From NCBI GenBank assembly GCA_026706225.1, contig JAPOZE010000686.1, positions 1 through 15,144 of the forward strand: a stretch of 15,144 bases of DNA, written 5' to 3'. This document shows, one piece after another, positions 1-7,646 of the stretch (position 1 is its first letter; each line of letters starts with the position of its first letter). Origin of the DNA: Acidobacteriota bacterium. Its GTDB lineage: Bacteria > Acidobacteriota > Terriglobia > Versatilivoradales > Versatilivoraceae. The translations under genes were made by a program, and so were the position numbers. A model generated the notes under the pieces. The model ran no database searches and was not told the origin of the DNA. It saw nothing but the letters and a program-made list of their open reading frames with translations.

Positions 1-626
1 TGAGCAACCCGGAGCTGCTCCTGATGGATGAGCCGCTGGCTGCTCTGGACGAGGCGCTGAAGCTTCGGATCCTCACCTACCTGGAAAGGGTGGTCAGGGA
101 ATGGAACATCCCCACCCTGTTCGTCAGCCACGGACAGGCCGAGGTACGCCGGTTCGCACAGCAGGTGGTGGTGATGGAGAGTGGGAGGGCGGTGGCGGAG
201 GGCACCCCGGAAGAGGCGCTGGGACAGCCCACCCCCCTGGGATGGACCCATTCGGCCGGACCGGTCAACCTGCTCCGGATCGATGGGGCGAGGCTGCGCG
301 GCGACCAGTGGGTCGGAAAGCTGGGGGGCCAGGAAATGAAGCTTCCCGCGGTGCAGGGCGCTGCCTCCCACCCGCTCTTTGTCCAGTTCCGGCCCTCGGA
401 CGTGACCCTGAGCCTCGAGGACGTCCAGGGGCTCAGCACCCGAAACCATGTTCGGGGGGTGGTCAGCCGCATGCTGGAGCTGGCGGGCGGATTTTTCGTG
501 GCGGTGGATGTGGGTCAGATCCTGTGGGCCGAGGTGACCCCGGCCGCGGTGCGAGACCTCGGACTCCAACCGGGCTCCAAGGTGACCTGCCTGATCAAGA
601 CCCGCAGCCTGGAGGTGGTGGGTTAG
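1..626 (+). CDS. modC: Molybdate-type ABC transporter ATP-binding protein ModC, 3' part
   Basis: The reading frame is open from the left edge (codons begin at base 3), so only the C-terminal part of the gene is here. The visible protein starts in the nucleotide-binding domain just before Walker B (LLLMDEP), followed by the D-loop (LAALDE) and the H-loop His (VSHGQAEV). Walker A and the signature motif lie outside the window. The last 60 or so residues (from about base 445, HVRGVVSRML to SLEVVG) look like a Mop/TOBE molybdate-binding domain, which is typical of ModC, the cytoplasmic ATPase driving molybdate import with ModA and ModB. A related ATPase for another oxyanion with a TOBE domain is possible, but the short domain ending in KTRSLEVV fits ModC best. 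Nothing downstream belongs to molybdate uptake, so this is probably the last gene of its operon. Confidence 0.85.
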   Translation, partial: SNPELLLMDEPLAALDEALKLRILTYLERVVREWNIPTLFVSHGQAEVRRFAQQVVVMESGRAVAEGTPEEALGQPTPLGWTHSAGPVNLLRIDGARLRGDQWVGKLGGQEMKLPAVQGAASHPLFVQFRPSDVTLSLEDVQGLSTRNHVRGVVSRMLELAGGFFVAVDVGQILWAEVTPAAVRDLGLQPGSKVTCLIKTRSLEVVG

Positions 627-682
627 CCCGCAGGGCTCACCGGAGATGCAGGTTTGACACAGGCGCCCCCAAAGCTCCAGCG

Positions 683-697
683 AGCCGCCAGGCGGCT
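683..697. repeat. Short palindrome between modC and the lpxL-like gene
   Basis: Seven-base arms AGCCGCC and GGCGGCT face each other around one A. As RNA it would form a five-base-pair hairpin at most, and no T-run follows, so it is a weak terminator candidate only. A perfect TTGACA hexamer at 654-659 lies just upstream, but no -10 sequence sits at the right distance. Confidence 0.25.
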
Positions 698-735
698 GCA
701 GCACTAAGCCGTGGGCGTGATCCGGGCGCCAGCCA

Positions 736-1740
736 TTGGATAGGCCGATCTCGAGAAGCGTCGGACGACTCGGAAGGAGCAACCTCATCGGCAATCGTCC
801 CTCCCTGCCTGTCCGGATTCGACTGAGGGCAGAGTACCTGGCGGCCCGGCTCTTGCTTGGAATCTTCGGCACTCTTCCCCGGCGGGCCTCTCTGTGCCTG
901 GCCCGGGGAGTCGCCGCCGCGGCCTATCGAAGCCTGGGCCATCTCCGCCTCACCGCTACCCGAAACCTGAACCTGGCCTTTCCCCACTGGACCTCGGAAC
1001 AGACCCGGGCCGTGGTCCGGGGAGTCTTTCAGAACTTCGGCAGATTGCTGGTCGAGTTTTCAAGGCTGCCCAAGCTCAATGGCGACAACATTTCCGAGGT
1101 GGTGGTCTATGACGGCTTTGACCATTTCGCCGAATCTCTTCGCCGGGGCAAGGGCACCCTGTTTCTGACCGCACACTACGGAGCCTGGGAGCTGTGTCCC
1201 TTTGCCCACGCGCTCTATGGCCACCCGCTGAATTTCGTGGTCCGGCCGATCGACAATCCCTACGTCGACCGTTTGGTCAACGCCTACCGAACTGCGTCCG
1301 GCAATCAGGTCATTCGGAAGAAGGACTCCCTGAGGGATATGCTCAGGGCCCTGAAACGGAACGAAGGGGTCGGCATCCTGATAGACCAGAACACCACCCG
1401 CGACGCGGGGGTCTTTGTGGATTTCTTCGGCCTGCCGGCCTGCACCACCACGGTCGTGGCCGCCCTGGCCTTGCGAACGGGAGCCACTGTCATTCCGGGC
1501 GTGCTCATGTGGGACGGCGCCCGGAAGATTCATCGACTCCACTTTGAGCCGCCGGTCGAGATCGTCCGGACGGGCGACACCCGTGCCGACATCGTGGAGA
1601 ATACGGCCCGCTTCAACAAGATCCTGGAAGGCCTGGTCAGGCAGCACCCGGATCAATGGCTCTGGGTTCACCGCCGCTGGAAGACCCGCCCATCCGGGGA
1701 GGCATCGCCCTACCAGGCAAGCGGAGGACGTTCCCCATGA
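736..1740 (+). CDS. LpxL/HtrB-family lipid A (lauroyl) acyltransferase
   Basis: This is a lysophospholipid acyltransferase of the LpxL/LpxM family, inner-membrane enzymes that add secondary acyl chains to lipid A. The catalytic HX4E motif is intact (HYGAWE, His147 and Glu152 counted from base 736). A later conserved block (DQN near residue 217, then GVFVDFFG and PACTTT) and the C-terminal PDQWLWVHRRWK are family hallmarks. The length of about 300 residues is normal. The start is uncertain. The frame opens after a stop at 718-720 and has no ATG or GTG before the conserved region. The listed start is TTG at 736, which has no Shine-Dalgarno sequence. A strong GGAAGGAG at 772-779 sits seven bases before an in-frame ATC (787), so real translation may begin there. 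The stop overlaps the lpxB start by ATGA, so the two genes are coupled. Which acyl chain is transferred cannot be read from sequence. Confidence 0.9.
   Translation: MDRPISRSVGRLGRSNLIGNRPSLPVRIRLRAEYLAARLLLGIFGTLPRRASLCLARGVAAAAYRSLGHLRLTATRNLNLAFPHWTSEQTRAVVRGVFQNFGRLLVEFSRLPKLNGDNISEVVVYDGFDHFAESLRRGKGTLFLTAHYGAWELCPFAHALYGHPLNFVVRPIDNPYVDRLVNAYRTASGNQVIRKKDSLRDMLRALKRNEGVGILIDQNTTRDAGVFVDFFGLPACTTTVVAALALRTGATVIPGVLMWDGARKIHRLHFEPPVEIVRTGDTRADIVENTARFNKILEGLVRQHPDQWLWVHRRWKTRPSGEASPYQASGGRSP
772..779 (+). promoter_or_regulatory. Strong Shine-Dalgarno sequence inside the annotated start of the lpxL-like gene
   Basis: GGAAGGAG is a near-ideal ribosome-binding site. No ATG, GTG or TTG follows at normal spacing. 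The in-frame codons at the right distance are CTC (784) and ATC (787). It therefore bears on the choice of start for the acyltransferase. Confidence 0.4.
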
Positions 1741-2918
1741 ATTCCGTTTCACAGGAGCCGGCGGCGCCCATTATGGTGGTGGCGGGCGAGGCTTCGGGAG
1801 ACATGTATGCCGCCGAACTGGTCCAGGCCCTCAGGACCAGGCTGGGCGCCTCGGGACCCGCCTTCTTCGGGTGCGGCGGCCCGGCTCTGCGGCAGGCGGG
1901 GATGGAGACCCTGGTGGACAACCGGCAACTGAGCGTGCTCGGTCCCTTCGAGGCCGTTTCCCATTTGAGCCGGTTTTTTTCCGCCCTGCGACAACTGGAG
2001 GCGGCCGCCAGGCAAAAGAAGCCCCGCTGGGCCATTCTGGTCGACTTCCCGGACTTCAACCTCCCCTTGGCCAAGAGGCTCAAGCGAGAGGGCGTGGGCG
2101 TCTTCTATTTCATCAGCCCCCAGATCTGGGCCTGGCGCAAGCGGCGAGTCCATGCTCTTCGACGGTGGGTAGACCGAATGATCGTGATTCTGCCCTTCGA
2201 AGCGGAGTTTTACCGGCGATACGGGATGCAGGTGGAATACGTCGGCCATCCGCTGGTGGACCGGGTGAAGACCTCCTGCTCGCGGGCTCAGTTCCTGCGC
2301 TCACTCGGGTTGACCGAGGACCGCCTGACCGTCAGCCTGCTTCCCGGCAGCCGACCCAGGGAAATCCGGTTCAATCTTCCGGCCATGGCCCGCACGGCGC
2401 GGCGGTTGCAGTGGGAGCAGCCGGCCCAGTTTCTGGTCCCGCTGGCCTCTCCTTCGCATGCCCCGCTGATCCGCGGCCTGATCCGGGACGAGGCCCCGGG
2501 GCTTTCGGCAGCTCTGGTCGAAAACGACACCTACAACACCGTGGGCCATTCGGACCTGGCGGTGGTTTCCAGCGGCACGGCCACCCTGGAAGCCGCCCTG
2601 CTGGGGACTCCCCTGGTAGCGGTGTTCCGGATCTCGATTCCGAGTTGGATTGTGGGCCAGTATCTGATCGATGTGCCCTACTACAGCCTGGTCAACCTGA
2701 TTGCCGGCCGCGAGATCATTCCCGAGCTCTACCAGCAGGACTTTACCGAAGACCGGCTCTATGCCGAGATCCGGAAGTATCTCACCGAATCCGGTTGTTC
2801 CGCGCGTGCTAGAATGGCGCTGTCCGGAGTCAGGGAAAGGCTGGGTCCGGGAGGGGCCATCTCCAGGGCTGCCGAGAGCATTGCTTCCCGGATGGAAGCG
2901 GGACCGAAGGGAGGATGA
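1737..2918 (+). CDS. lpxB: Lipid-A-disaccharide synthase LpxB
   Basis: LpxB is a peripheral inner-membrane GT19 glycosyltransferase that joins UDP-2,3-diacylglucosamine and lipid X into the tetra-acylated disaccharide of lipid A. Family motifs are complete along its 393 residues: GEASGDMYAAEL near residues 17-28, DFPDFNLPLAKRLK, the FISPQIWAWRKRR block, VEYVGHPLVD, the donor-binding LLPGSRPREI, SSGTATLEAAL, and the late YYSLVNLIAGREIIPEL. I chose the ATG at 1737, not upstream in-frame codons, because GGAGG lies nine bases before it and it overlaps the stop of the acyltransferase (ATGA). The protein then begins directly before the conserved domain. Having lpxL-like and lpxB adjacent makes this a lipid A mini-operon; lpxA, lpxC, lpxD and lpxK are not in the window. 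Confidence 0.96.
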   Translation: MNSVSQEPAAPIMVVAGEASGDMYAAELVQALRTRLGASGPAFFGCGGPALRQAGMETLVDNRQLSVLGPFEAVSHLSRFFSALRQLEAAARQKKPRWAILVDFPDFNLPLAKRLKREGVGVFYFISPQIWAWRKRRVHALRRWVDRMIVILPFEAEFYRRYGMQVEYVGHPLVDRVKTSCSRAQFLRSLGLTEDRLTVSLLPGSRPREIRFNLPAMARTARRLQWEQPAQFLVPLASPSHAPLIRGLIRDEAPGLSAALVENDTYNTVGHSDLAVVSSGTATLEAALLGTPLVAVFRISIPSWIVGQYLIDVPYYSLVNLIAGREIIPELYQQDFTEDRLYAEIRKYLTESGCSARARMALSGVRERLGPGGAISRAAESIASRMEAGPKGG

Positions 2919-3048
2919 TTCAGTACGAACCGGGTCAAACCGGCAGGCGGCCGGGATTTTCAGGTTGGTGGAGACAACAGCAGCGGACCGATTTTCGTCC
3001 TAACCGTTTGGAAAGTTGACCCTGTCCGGAACGACTGGAGAATTGCTG

Positions 3049-5235
3049 ATGTCAGAATGGTTCAATAGATCCTGCCCATGGGCGCCTGCTTTTCTGGCGG
3101 TGCTGCTGGCCGGGTCCGCTCCCCTGCCGGCCCAGCAGATCGACCCGGGCCCCTCCATCGACGTTGAAGAGTATGACGTCTCGGTCGAGCTCCGGCCGTC
3201 GCAGCAGGAATTGCAAGCTGCAGCCACCCTCAAGTTCTCCTCCAGCCAGGATCGATTGACCCGTATTTTCCTGGATTTCAACGGCAATCTGACCGTAAAG
3301 CGGATCTATTTTGCGGATCAGGCTCCGGCTCCCGGCAGCCTGTCACGGGCATCGGGCCAACGGCAGGTCGCCTCCGGCCCGGACCGGGAGGAAGAAGGGG
3401 TGCCCTTCTTGTCGCGGCGGCGGCGCCCCGCCCCCAAGCCTTCTTCCAAGCCTGGAGTTCCCGCTCCGGAAACGGCCGCCGCGGACCCAACCGGGCAGGA
3501 TCCCAATCTGCTGGCATTTCAGCAGGATTTCAACCAGCACCTCCTGGAAGTCCAATTCCCCCGGTGGCTCGATTCGGGACAGACCGCCTCCCTGGTGATT
3601 GAATACGACGGCCGGCTTTTCTCCGCCGAGCACTCCCCCCTCTACGGCGTCACCACCGCCCGGGTGAGCGACGAGTTGTGTTACCTGCTGGACGTCAGTC
3701 GATGGTTTCCCACGCACGGATACCGTCAGGACCGGGCCAGGGCCACCTTTCGGGTGACGGTTCCCTGGGGCTACCTGGTTGCCATGGATGGGGAGGTCGT
3801 CTCCCGGGAACGGCAGGAGGAGAAGGAGACCTTCACCATCGTGAACCGGCAGCAGGACTTCCCCGGCTCGCTGGCGGCGGCCCCCTTCAACGAAATTCCG
3901 GTCCGGGCGGGGCAGGTGGAGTTGCGGTACTACGTCATGGACCACAAGCGGGATTTCCTGGACGCCCATACCCGGGTGATCGGGGAGCTTCTGGATCTCT
4001 ACTCCGACAAGTTTGCGCCCTATCCCTCCCGGACCTTCCGGGTGGCGGTGATCGACAACGATTCCCTCTTGGGTTTTTCCTCGCCGGGCCTTCAGTTTTT
4101 GGCCGGCCGGGCCTTCGGTCCCCAGCCGAACGTCAACCTGCTTGCCAAGGAGATCGCCTATCAATGGTGGGGTTCCCTGATCACCCCCCGGACCGAGCGG
4201 GACCTGTGGCTGAAAGAAGGATTCTCCGCCTACTCGGCCCTGCTCTATCAGGAAAGCGTTTCCAGCCGGGCGGAGTTTGCCGAACAGCTCAAGGAAGTCG
4301 CTGTGGCGGCCTTGCTCTATGAAGGGGAGTCCTCCATCCTCAACGCCAACCTCCTGGATCTCTACTCGCCCGAGTACAACTCCGTGCTCAAGAACAAGGG
4401 AGCCTACGTCCTGCACATGCTTCGGTCGGTGATCGGCGACGAGAAGTGGTTTGAGCTGATGAAGCAATTTGTCTACGACTACGGCTACAAGACCGCTTCC
4501 ATCGGAGACTTCAAGGCCCTGGCCGAGAAGATTTCGGAAAAGGACTTGGGGTATTTCTTTTCCCAGTGGATCGAACAGACCGGCGTGCCCGAGTTCCAGT
4601 ACGAGTTCACCACCTACCGCATCAAGGACGGATTCCGGGTGGACGGGGTCATCAGGCAGGACCTGGACCTTTTCAGGATGCCGATGGAAATTCTGATCGA
4701 GACGGAGGGTGAGCCCGAGACCAAGCAGATCGAGGTCATGGGCATGGAGTCCTTCTTTTCGGTCCCGACCTTCGGAAAGCCGATCAAGGCGGTTATCGAC
4801 CCCAACCATCGCCTGCTGCGGGTCTCCGATGACATTCGTCTGGCCACCCTCATTGCCAAGGGGGATGAGCTGAGAAGGATTGGCGAGTACACGGCAGCCA
4901 TTACCCAGTACCAAGAGGCCATTGAGCTGAAAAAGAGAAGCTCGCTGGCCTTTTTCCGGATTGGCGAAGTGTTCCTGGAGCAGCGCAGCACCCAGTCCGC
5001 CGCCAATTCCTTCCGGGAGGCCCTCAACGGCGATCTGGATCCGCAGTGGATTGAAGTCTGGTGCTACGTCAACCTGGGCAAGATCTTCGACATGGCGGGA
5101 CAACGGGACCGGGCCCTCAACGAGTACCAGAAGGCCCTGGACACCAACGACGACACCCAGGGCGCCCAGCAGATCGCCCAGAAACACATCGAGGAGCCCT
5201 ACAGGTACCAGGGCCCCCGGGTGCTGATCCGATGA
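3049..5235 (+). CDS. Secreted M1-peptidase-like protein with lost catalytic residues and C-terminal TPRs
   Basis: The 728-residue protein begins with a signal peptide (hydrophobic stretch around residues 12-28, likely cut after APLPA). It continues with the M1 aminopeptidase N-terminal beta domain, interrupted by a Pro/Arg-rich low-complexity stretch at about residues 97-150, and then the gluzincin domain. The M1 zinc motif HEXXH-X18-E reads KEIAY (367-371) with Glu390 at the exact spacing, so both zinc-binding His are gone. The substrate-binding GAMEN site reads LGFSSPG (341-347). The catalytic Tyr two residues before KGA is Lys448. The fold signatures QWWG, WLKEGFSAY and KGAYVLHMLR remain. 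Residues of about 600-710 hold two or three TPR-like repeats. I infer a non-catalytic periplasmic or surface protein, perhaps a binding or scaffold role. ATG at 3049 was chosen over an upstream TTG (3016) because CTGGAG precedes it and it gives a proper signal peptide. Its stop overlaps the next start. Confidence 0.88.
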   Translation: MSEWFNRSCPWAPAFLAVLLAGSAPLPAQQIDPGPSIDVEEYDVSVELRPSQQELQAAATLKFSSSQDRLTRIFLDFNGNLTVKRIYFADQAPAPGSLSRASGQRQVASGPDREEEGVPFLSRRRRPAPKPSSKPGVPAPETAAADPTGQDPNLLAFQQDFNQHLLEVQFPRWLDSGQTASLVIEYDGRLFSAEHSPLYGVTTARVSDELCYLLDVSRWFPTHGYRQDRARATFRVTVPWGYLVAMDGEVVSRERQEEKETFTIVNRQQDFPGSLAAAPFNEIPVRAGQVELRYYVMDHKRDFLDAHTRVIGELLDLYSDKFAPYPSRTFRVAVIDNDSLLGFSSPGLQFLAGRAFGPQPNVNLLAKEIAYQWWGSLITPRTERDLWLKEGFSAYSALLYQESVSSRAEFAEQLKEVAVAALLYEGESSILNANLLDLYSPEYNSVLKNKGAYVLHMLRSVIGDEKWFELMKQFVYDYGYKTASIGDFKALAEKISEKDLGYFFSQWIEQTGVPEFQYEFTTYRIKDGFRVDGVIRQDLDLFRMPMEILIETEGEPETKQIEVMGMESFFSVPTFGKPIKAVIDPNHRLLRVSDDIRLATLIAKGDELRRIGEYTAAITQYQEAIELKKRSSLAFFRIGEVFLEQRSTQSAANSFREALNGDLDPQWIEVWCYVNLGKIFDMAGQRDRALNEYQKALDTNDDTQGAQQIAQKHIEEPYRYQGPRVLIR

Positions 5236-5444
5236 AGCACACATGGACCCTGCAGCAGTCCAACCCGCCTGTCTACCGATGCAGCCGTTGCAACCAGAGC
5301 CTGACTCTGGAGGGGAACAAACAGCTACCCTGGGACGTCTGCCCGGCGAAGCAGTGGCCTGACCGGACCTGGCGAGCGGGAAATGTTGACTACATTTCCT
5401 TCCCCAAGAAACCGCCGAAGCAACTGTTGCTTCCCTTCGAGTGA
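5232..5444 (+). CDS. Small Cys-containing protein (possible zinc ribbon), coupled to the M1-like gene
   Basis: This predicted 70-residue protein starts with ATG overlapping the TGA of the M1-like gene (ATGA), a sign of translational coupling. It has a CxxC pair (Cys17, Cys20, in YRCSRC) and a third Cys at 37 in a WDVCP context, spaced like one half of a zinc ribbon. The fourth ligand is not obvious; His3 is a distant candidate. The rest is rich in Trp, Pro and Lys and ends in a run of Lys/Pro/Leu. No signal peptide is visible, so it should be cytoplasmic, unlike its upstream partner. Layouts with an aromatic-rich N-terminus followed by YxCxxC occur in small uncharacterised zinc-binding proteins. 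No function can be assigned. A 17-base perfect palindrome (5417-5433) lies in its last codons. Confidence 0.55.
   Translation: MKHTWTLQQSNPPVYRCSRCNQSLTLEGNKQLPWDVCPAKQWPDRTWRAGNVDYISFPKKPPKQLLLPFE
5417..5433. terminator. Perfect 17-base palindrome at the end of the small ORF
   Basis: The arms GAAGCAAC and GTTGCTTC flank one central T. As RNA it gives a six-base-pair stem with a short loop, just before the stop codon at 5442. The T-tract that follows is poor (TTCCC), so it could be a weak terminator, an RNA-stability hairpin or a protein site. Confidence 0.3.
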
Positions 5445-5798
5445 CGAAACCGGCAACTTCGTTCAGTAACCGGAAAAACTTGGCCCGCACCGAATGTTGG
5501 AAGAGGTCGAAGAACAATCGGACATGGATCTCCCACCAGGCAACTCACTCCCGCACCCCGATCGCCAAGCCACTGCATAACCGCCGAACCGATTTATTCC
5601 ACTAATTCAACAACGTCCCCCCCCTGCCGCCCCAATGAGCCCTGCGGCCCGGAATTGCGGCGGCTTGGCGGGACCTGACGGCGCTCCCCCTGCCCTTGCT
5701 TGAAGGCGTTCTTGGCCGCACCTGTACGGTAGGAAAGGGCGGGGTGCTGTGCTATGATTCGGCCACTCGCCGTAACCCTCCATTTGACGGGAATCCCG
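5445..5798. other. Intergenic region upstream of the GAF-ANTAR gene, no gene seen
   Basis: No ORF here has convincing codon use or a start site. The middle (about 5587-5615) is locally AT-rich. A TTGAAG hexamer near 5700 followed 17 bases later by TGTACG is a poor promoter match. I see no clear paired-hexaloop RNA of the kind ANTAR proteins bind, though a folding program would judge better. Confidence 0.5.
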
Positions 5799-7067
5799 AT
5801 GTCGAAGACCGTGGAGCGAAGGAGCCGGAACGTTTCGTCTGAGAGCCCCAGCCGGCTGCGGTCCGCCCTCAGGCTCAAGGAGCAGGAAGTCGCCATCGTG
5901 CACCAGATCAGCCGTGCGATCAGCGGGAATCTGAACCTGGAAGACGTCCTGCACGAAATCGTCGACCTGGTAACCCACGTGACCAAGGGAGATTCCTGTC
6001 TCCTGTACCTCTTGGACCAGAGCCGGGAAGAGCTGGTGCTGCGGGCCTCCAAGAACCCCCACCCCAGGATCATCGGCCGGATCAAGGTGAGGCTGGGGGA
6101 GGGAATTACCGGCTGGGTGGCTCAGGAGCGGCAGCCGGTCGCCATCCAAGAGGACGCCAGCAACGATCCCCGCTTCAAACTGTTCCACAACCTGCCGGAA
6201 GATCGGTATCAGGCCTTTCTATCGGTTCCGGTCATCACCAAGGACGAGGTGATCGGGGTCATCAACGTGCAGCACCGCCGCCCCCATCGCCATTCCTCCA
6301 GCGAGAAGACTCTGTTGATGACCATCGCCAACCAGGTCGGCGCGGCCATTGAAAACGCCCGCCTCTACGAAGAAGCCCGGCGGAAGGCTCTTCAGTTGGA
6401 GACCCTCTCCAACGTCAGCCAGACCATCACCTCCCACCACTTCCTGGAGGAGATGCTCCAGTTCATCGTGGGAATGATTGCCAAGGTCATGAACTCTCCC
6501 ATCTGCTCCATCATGTTGCTGGACGACGAGGGCAAGGAGCTGGAAATCAAGGCCACCCACAGCCTCAGTCAAGACTATGCCTCCAAGCCCAATATTCCGG
6601 TCCACCGCAGTTTGCTGGGCCGGGTGGTGAAGGGCCGCAAGCCCCTGGTCATCCGCGACGTCACCCAGGAGCGGGGCTATGCCTATCGGGACCTGGCCCG
6701 CCGGGAAGGACTCCGCTCCCTGGTCTCCGTTCCCTTGATGATCAAGGACCTGGTGATTGGCGTGTTCAATCTCTACAGCTCCCAGGAGCGCAGCTTTTCC
6801 CGCGAGGAAATGCAGCTCTTGACCTCGGTGGCCAACCAGGCGGCGGTGGCCATCCAGAACGCCAAGCTCATGAGCGAAACCATCGCCATGAGGGAGGCCC
6901 TGGAGACCCGCAAGATCATTGAGCGGGCCAAGGGAATCCTGTTGAAGGAAGAGCGCCTGGCCGAGGCCGACGCCTACCGCCGCATTCAGCAAAAGAGCAT
7001 GAAGCTGCGCAAGTCGATGCGGGAGATCTCGGAAGCCATCATCCTGGCCGCCGAGGTCAAGGGCTGA
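5799..7067 (+). CDS. GAF-GAF-ANTAR regulator (predicted RNA-binding antiterminator)
   Basis: This 422-residue cytoplasmic regulator has two GAF sensory domains (about residues 45-195, ending in IANQVGAAIENARLYEEA, and about 215-360, ending in VANQAAVAIQNAKL). An ANTAR domain follows at about 365-420: RKIIERAKGILL, then EADAYRRIQQKSM, then REISEAIILA. ANTAR domains bind paired-hexaloop RNA and block transcription termination; the GAF pair presumably binds a small ligand or senses redox state. The N-terminus lacks a receiver domain or kinase. An alternative in-frame ATG at 5754 would add 15 residues of poor character; the 5799 start gives a plausible MSKTVERR terminus, with only a weak ACGGG upstream. 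No operon partner: it has its own 350-base leader and ends 22 bases before the convergent toxin gene. Its RNA target is unknown and probably lies elsewhere in the genome. Confidence 0.9.
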   Translation: MSKTVERRSRNVSSESPSRLRSALRLKEQEVAIVHQISRAISGNLNLEDVLHEIVDLVTHVTKGDSCLLYLLDQSREELVLRASKNPHPRIIGRIKVRLGEGITGWVAQERQPVAIQEDASNDPRFKLFHNLPEDRYQAFLSVPVITKDEVIGVINVQHRRPHRHSSSEKTLLMTIANQVGAAIENARLYEEARRKALQLETLSNVSQTITSHHFLEEMLQFIVGMIAKVMNSPICSIMLLDDEGKELEIKATHSLSQDYASKPNIPVHRSLLGRVVKGRKPLVIRDVTQERGYAYRDLARREGLRSLVSVPLMIKDLVIGVFNLYSSQERSFSREEMQLLTSVANQAAVAIQNAKLMSETIAMREALETRKIIERAKGILLKEERLAEADAYRRIQQKSMKLRKSMREISEAIILAAEVKG

Positions 7068-7089
7068 GGGGCGGGAGGAACGTCAAGGT

Positions 7090-7422
7090 TCAGCCATCGC
7101 TACAGGCGGTGGCAACGGCAAGAGCCCGGCACACGTCGTTCATTTTCTCCGGCCCAACCGTGCCGACAAATTTCTTCAAGCGGGTCTTTTCGACCGTCTG
7201 GACGTGGTCCAGGTTAACGGCCGAATCCTTCTTCAACCCTTCTGCCACTCCCACGATAACCTCACTTGGCGCTCCCCGAATCACGGATGTAACCGGCGCC
7301 ACCATCACGGTGTGCAACAACTCGATGACTTCGGGACGGGTCAACACCAGGACCGGCCGACGCTTATCCGGACGAGAGAAGGAATATAACCATATTTCAC
7401 CACGTCTTATTCTTCCATCCAT
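7090..7422 (-). CDS. MazF/PemK-family toxin (mRNA endoribonuclease)
   Basis: This 110-residue protein has the MazF/PemK layout. It opens with RRGEIWLYSF, followed by the basic RRPVLVLTR strand, then VMVAPVTSVIRGAPSEVIVG, then KKDSAVNLDHVQTVEKTRL, and ends with an acidic/Ala helix. MazF enzymes cut mRNA at short sequence motifs and stop growth when not neutralised by antitoxin. The Arg in the RRP strand and the Thr-Ser of APVTS, expected for catalysis, are present, so it looks active. The start ATG overlaps the antitoxin gene by 16 bases. GGGAGG (complement of 7433-7438, inside the antitoxin) serves as its ribosome-binding site with 10-base spacing. Translation of toxin should thus depend on antitoxin translation. 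It runs convergent to the GAF-ANTAR gene. Confidence 0.92.
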   Translation of the reverse strand: MDGRIRRGEIWLYSFSRPDKRRPVLVLTRPEVIELLHTVMVAPVTSVIRGAPSEVIVGVAEGLKKDSAVNLDHVQTVEKTRLKKFVGTVGPEKMNDVCRALAVATACSDG

Positions 7423-7640
7423 GCAGCTTCACCCTCCCACCCTTTGAATTCTTTCCCGAGGTTCGCATTGGCGCCATAGGCCTTTTGGTATTGACGGGCA
7501 ATCTCGATTCGGCTTTGACGGTCGAGATAGTCTGATGCGGCACGCCGAAGAACCGCGGATCGTCCGATCTGCCGTACTTCTTCAGTCTTGTCGAGTCTGG
7601 CTAATAACTCTTCATCGATTGTGATCTGTATGGTCTTCAT
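7407..7640 (-). CDS. Ribbon-helix-helix antitoxin of the MazF-type pair
   Basis: This 77-residue protein starts with the beta-strand of a ribbon-helix-helix DNA-binding domain (MKTIQITIDEELLARLD), followed by two helices (IGRSAVLRRAASDYLDRQ). An acidic, aromatic C-terminal tail (EFKGWEGEAAWMEE) is likely to wrap the toxin. Antitoxins of this type neutralise MazF and repress their own operon. The ATG at 7640 was chosen, not longer upstream forms, because it begins exactly at the RHH domain and sits directly behind a near-consensus promoter. No Shine-Dalgarno sequence precedes it, and the predicted transcript starts at or within a base or so of the A of ATG. Confidence 0.88.
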   Translation of the reverse strand: MKTIQITIDEELLARLDKTEEVRQIGRSAVLRRAASDYLDRQSRIEIARQYQKAYGANANLGKEFKGWEGEAAWMEE

Positions 7641-7646
7641 AGCTAG

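Noticed and set aside
654..659. Perfect TTGACA before the lpxL-like gene
   Set aside because: No -10-like hexamer lies 16 to 18 bases downstream, so it is probably chance.
3343..5517. A 724-codon minus-strand open frame
   Set aside because: It lies opposite the M1-like gene, has no domain signature, and its composition is the usual shadow of GC-biased codon use on the other strand.
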